Source: Nanobdellati archaeon
GTDB lineage: Archaea > EX4484-52 > GLR71
DNA: 48,882 bases
NCBI GenBank assembly: GCA_019429005.1
Contig: JAHYJR010000002.1
Location: 104,852-153,733, forward strand
Direction: 5' to 3'
The first letter of the stretch is position 1; each line of letters begins with the position of its first letter. A program made the translations under genes and the position numbers. Below the pieces are notes generated by a model. It had not been told where the DNA came from, did not search any database, and saw only the letters and a program-made list of their open reading frames with translations. Positions 46,978-48,882 of this stretch are shown here, piece by piece.

Positions 46978-47140
46978 GGGGTCATGGTGTAACCTGGTAG
47001 CACAGTAGGCTCCAATCATGCATAAATTGCATTTATGGAGCGATGAGGGCGTAAAAACCCAATGATATGGCGAATCTGTGTATAATCAAAAAAATGAGAG
47101 ATACCTACTAATTGGGGTTCAAATCCCTATGACCCCACCA
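46978..47140 (+). tRNA. tRNA-Trp (CCA) with intron, 3' CCA encoded
   Basis: Acceptor GGGGTCA/TGACCCC, D stem GTGT/GCAC, anticodon stem GTAGG/CCTAC with loop CTCCAA+A (anticodon CCA), T arm TGGGG-TTCAAAT-CCCTA, discriminator A and genomic CCA (47138-47140). An 87-nt intron splits the anticodon loop between positions 37 and 38. A TATA-like box at 46923-46936 lies upstream. The tRNA-Gly gene follows after six bases, so both are probably one transcript. Confidence 0.93.
47016..47102 (+). other. Intron of tRNA-Trp (37/38), relaxed BHB
   Basis: Bulge A36-A37/T on the 5' side and AT/A38 on the 3' side enclose a central helix CTCC/AGAG with one C-A mismatch, flanked by GTAGG/CCTAC and CAT/ATG. Inside, a hairpin CATAAA...TTTATG is followed by TGGAG, the complement of the anticodon loop CTCCA, and by GCGATGA, which resembles box C. 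A C/D guide for the tRNA, as in haloarchaeal tRNA-Trp introns, is possible but no clean D box is seen. Confidence 0.8.
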
Positions 47141-47146
47141 AAATAT

Positions 47147-47290
47147 GCAGTCTTAGTCTAGCGGTATGACACGGGCCTTCCAAGCCTGTAACCCGGGTTC
47201 AAATCAACTTTAATCAGTCGATACGCGGTTGATATTTATTTTCGGATATGTATCAATATGGATATTGTTGTGAAAATCCCGGAGACTGCA
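47147..47290 (+). tRNA. tRNA-Gly (TCC) with T-loop intron
   Basis: Acceptor GCAGTCT/AGACTGC, D arm with GGTA loop, anticodon stem CGGGC/GCCTG with loop CTTCCAA (anticodon TCC), T stem CCGGG/CCCGG with loop TTCAAAT once a 73-nt insert is removed. Discriminator A; CCA is not encoded. The insert lies within the T-loop, so common tRNA finders may miss the gene. Confidence 0.92.
47204..47276 (+). other. Intron of tRNA-Gly at position 59/60, canonical BHB
   Basis: A complete bulge-helix-bulge: T-stem GGG/CCC, 3-nt bulge AAT (47275-47277), 4-bp central helix TTCA/TGAA (47198-47201 with 47271-47274), 3-nt bulge AAT (47202-47204), then helix CAAC/GTTG (47205-47208 with 47267-47270). Cutting after the second bulge base on each side removes 73 nt and restores loop TTCAAAT. 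Confidence 0.9.
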
Positions 47291-47365
47291 TAAAAACACC
47301 CTTAAAATAAAAATAGATAATTTTAGATTTAAAAAACTAAAGACTAATAGATTATAATAAACGTA

Positions 47366-48103
47366 TTATTTTTTACGTTTATGAATAATGACCTTAGATG
47401 GACCAGAACTAGTAACATTCAGATTACCTTTACCAGAACCAAGATCAACCTTAATATCAGAACCTGCACCTACACTAATTTTAAGATTTCTTCTATTTTT
47501 ATAAGATGGCTCTAATCCTACTTCATTCGAGGTATTAAGATATGAATTAATTTGATCTATTTGTTGATAACAGCGATCCATATCTTTTATTACACCATCA
47601 AGCAAAACATTACAAAAAGCAGGCTTCAAATTACCAAATAAATTAGATGTCTCATAAAAAGATGAATCCTTCTTAAGACTATTACGCATATCTTCTGCAA
47701 AATACTTTAAAAGCTCAACACCATAAACTAAAGTAGAAATACCATCTTTAGTAAAATAATCTTCACTAAAACCCGATTTATTATCTGGTGCTTCATTATT
47801 AAACAATACTTGATATACTTTTTCAATACGAGTCTTCATAACAGTAGACTCACCAAGAATAGGAGCAATATCTATAGGTTTATTTTCAGAAACCTTTTCA
47901 AGACCAAGTCTATTTGCAAAAGCATTCAACTGGGATTTAAAATAAGGAGCGGTATATATAGTATCACCATCTTTAGAGACCAATTCAACTGCATTTTCAA
48001 TATTTTTTCTTTCCTCTTTTCTAGTATAATCAAGAGTTCCGAGAGATGAAGCTACAAGAACTGTACCAACAAAAGCCATTATTGCACTTATTATAAAAAC
48101 CAT
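47366..48103 (-). CDS. N-terminally anchored protein sharing its anchor with the 44.3-45.1 kb pseudogene
   Basis: A 245-residue protein with an N-terminal hydrophobic helix right from the start (MVFIISAIMAFVGTVLVASS), followed by a charged helical domain and a Gly/Ser/Lys-rich beta end (LKISVGAGSDIKVDLGSG, then a basic tail HKRKK). The anchor is nearly identical to that of the stop-ridden gene at 44311-45066; similarity beyond residue 22 is weak by eye. The hydrophobic start without preceding basic residues is unlike a usual signal peptide. No family is recognised. Confidence 0.6.
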   Translation of the reverse strand: MVFIISAIMAFVGTVLVASSLGTLDYTRKEERKNIENAVELVSKDGDTIYTAPYFKSQLNAFANRLGLEKVSENKPIDIAPILGESTVMKTRIEKVYQVLFNNEAPDNKSGFSEDYFTKDGISTLVYGVELLKYFAEDMRNSLKKDSSFYETSNLFGNLKPAFCNVLLDGVIKDMDRCYQQIDQINSYLNTSNEVGLEPSYKNRRNLKISVGAGSDIKVDLGSGKGNLNVTSSGPSKVIIHKRKK

Positions 48104-48305
48104 AATAAAACCAAATTTAAATTTAACAAATAATACTTTAATAAACTCTATATATATAGATTTTGGTTATAAAAAAACTCAAAAAATTATAAACATTTTA
48201 TCAAAAACAAAACATACAACAAAATTATCTGAAAAAGATAAATATTATATCAAAAAACATAAAGTATATAAAAATATATTGATAATAACTATATAGTGGT
48301 TACTA

Positions 48306-48882
48306 ATGAATATTAAACACTCTAAACTAATACTTTTATTGACAATATTATTGACAATAACCTTATATGCAAGCGATGCAAATGCATATCCTTATGATTC
48401 TGACTGGGAACAAAAAGACATAGCAGATTATAACTGTGTAATGTATGACAACTGTCCAAAAACACAATGCTACAAACCATCATGTCAAACGGATTATCAT
48501 TATCATTACGAACCAGCCGTAATACCAACATACACTCCAACATACAGACCAACAACAACTACGACTTATAAAACCTCTTGGACTCCAAGCGGGAATGTTT
48601 GGGACGACTCAAGATATTCAGCAACAACATACAATAAAGATGCAAACATAGGCATAAACACAAGAAGCGGTGGAAATGTTTGGGACGACTCAAGATATTC
48701 AGCAACAACATACAATAAAGATGCAAACATAGGCATAAACACAAGAAGCGGCGGGAATGTTTGGGACGACTCAAGATATTCAGCAACAACATACAATAAA
48801 GATGCAAACATAGGCATAAACACAAGAAGCGGCGGGAATGTTTGGGACGACTCAAGATATTCAGCAACAACATACAATAAAG
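48306..48882 (+). CDS. Secreted repeat protein, 3' end outside window
   Basis: Partial gene, open to the window edge (192 codons visible). Signal peptide KLILLLTILLTITLYASDANA, a short Cys-rich segment (CVMYDNC...CYKPSCQ), a His/Tyr stretch (DYHYHYE), a Pro/Thr linker (TPTYRPTTTTT), and then 27-residue repeats of the kind GNVWDDSRYSATTYNKDANI plus GINTRSG. Four copies begin in the window. It is probably exported to the cell surface. A TATA-like string at 48264-48277 lies upstream. Confidence 0.75.
   Translation, partial: MNIKHSKLILLLTILLTITLYASDANAYPYDSDWEQKDIADYNCVMYDNCPKTQCYKPSCQTDYHYHYEPAVIPTYTPTYRPTTTTTYKTSWTPSGNVWDDSRYSATTYNKDANIGINTRSGGNVWDDSRYSATTYNKDANIGINTRSGGNVWDDSRYSATTYNKDANIGINTRSGGNVWDDSRYSATTYNK
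48591..48882 (+). repeat. 81-bp tandem repeats, nearly identical
   Basis: Units begin at 48591, 48672, 48753 and 48834; the array continues past the window. Copies differ by only a base or two around the GGC/GGT-GGG/GGA junction, so expansion is recent. Period 81 is a multiple of three and keeps the reading frame. Confidence 0.97.

Noticed and set aside
47016-47102. Two separate introns in tRNA-Trp
   Set aside because: TGGAG at 47036-47040 can pair with the anticodon loop and mimics an inner BHB, but only one junction (37/38) restores a complete tRNA.
48322-48877. Minus-strand frames rich in Leu, Cys and His or Pro/Phe over the 81-bp repeats
   Set aside because: They mirror the repeat of the plus-strand secreted protein, which has a signal peptide and promoter.

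Overview
The window is a strongly AT-rich archaeal chromosome segment. Archaeal information-processing genes identify the domain: ABCE1/RLI, ribosomal proteins L7Ae, S28e and L24e, RpoL (Rpb11), TFS, PCNA, aIF5B, Dph2, a DRG-type GTPase and a YchF/OLA1-type GTPase. Two tRNA genes carry BHB-type introns. Short intergenic distances, many small exported proteins of unknown function and scattered bacterial-type genes (grpE-dnaK-dnaJ, a coaD-coaE fusion) suit a DPANN or early-branching euryarchaeal lineage. The exact phylum cannot be read from the sequence alone. Translation signals are consistent: genes inside operons are preceded by GGTGAT-like Shine-Dalgarno sites 3-6 nt before the start, while many first genes have a TATA-like box A about 25-30 nt before the start codon and so look leaderless. 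Several starts were trimmed on this basis.

Layout. 1-1.9 kb: a two-gene operon of an ESCRT-III/CdvB-like helical protein and a Vps4/CdvC-like AAA ATPase with an MIT-like N-terminus. 2-8.5 kb: coaD-coaE fusion, OB-fold protein, TatD, HAD phosphatase, DEAD-box helicase with a repeat tail, YchF-type GTPase, then a 13-nt minisatellite in a divergent promoter. 8.7-14.3 kb: zinc/KH protein, ABCE1, UPF0200 kinase-like protein, M16 peptidase, small acidic protein, ferredoxin. 14.4-16.1 kb: rpl7ae-rps28e-rpl24e, a 50-residue membrane protein and ndk. 16.2-24.6 kb: zinc finger-HTH protein, exported proteins including a 990-residue surface protein, HemK-like methyltransferase, DRG GTPase, Dph2. 24.7-31 kb: rpoL, a three-gene ABC export/remodelling operon, lipoprotein, exported coiled-coil protein and a membrane-bound winged-helix regulator. 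31-37 kb: dnaJ, dnaK, grpE, infB. 37-44.2 kb: signal peptidase, TFS, OB-fold protein and PCNA, DUF333-like lipoprotein, ZIP transporter, unknowns, a flippase-like membrane protein, a MoaD/ThiS-like protein coupled to a histone-fold-like protein, tpiA. 44.3-45.8 kb is a decay zone: a membrane-anchored protein gene with four in-frame stops and a frameshifted nadM, separated by an (AT)n tract. 45.8-48.9 kb: cysteine synthase, intron-containing tRNA-Trp and tRNA-Gly, an intact protein sharing the decayed gene's N-terminal anchor, and a secreted protein with 81-bp repeats running off the edge.

Most notable points: (1) the ESCRT-III/Vps4-like pair; (2) tRNA-Gly(UCC) with an intron in the T-loop at position 59/60 and a textbook bulge-helix-bulge, next to tRNA-Trp with a 37/38 intron; (3) the histone-fold-like/ubiquitin-like overlapping pair; (4) the bacterial-type CoaD-CoaE fusion in an archaeon; (5) a reading frame of 252 codons broken only by nonsense codons beside a nadM broken only by frameshifts.
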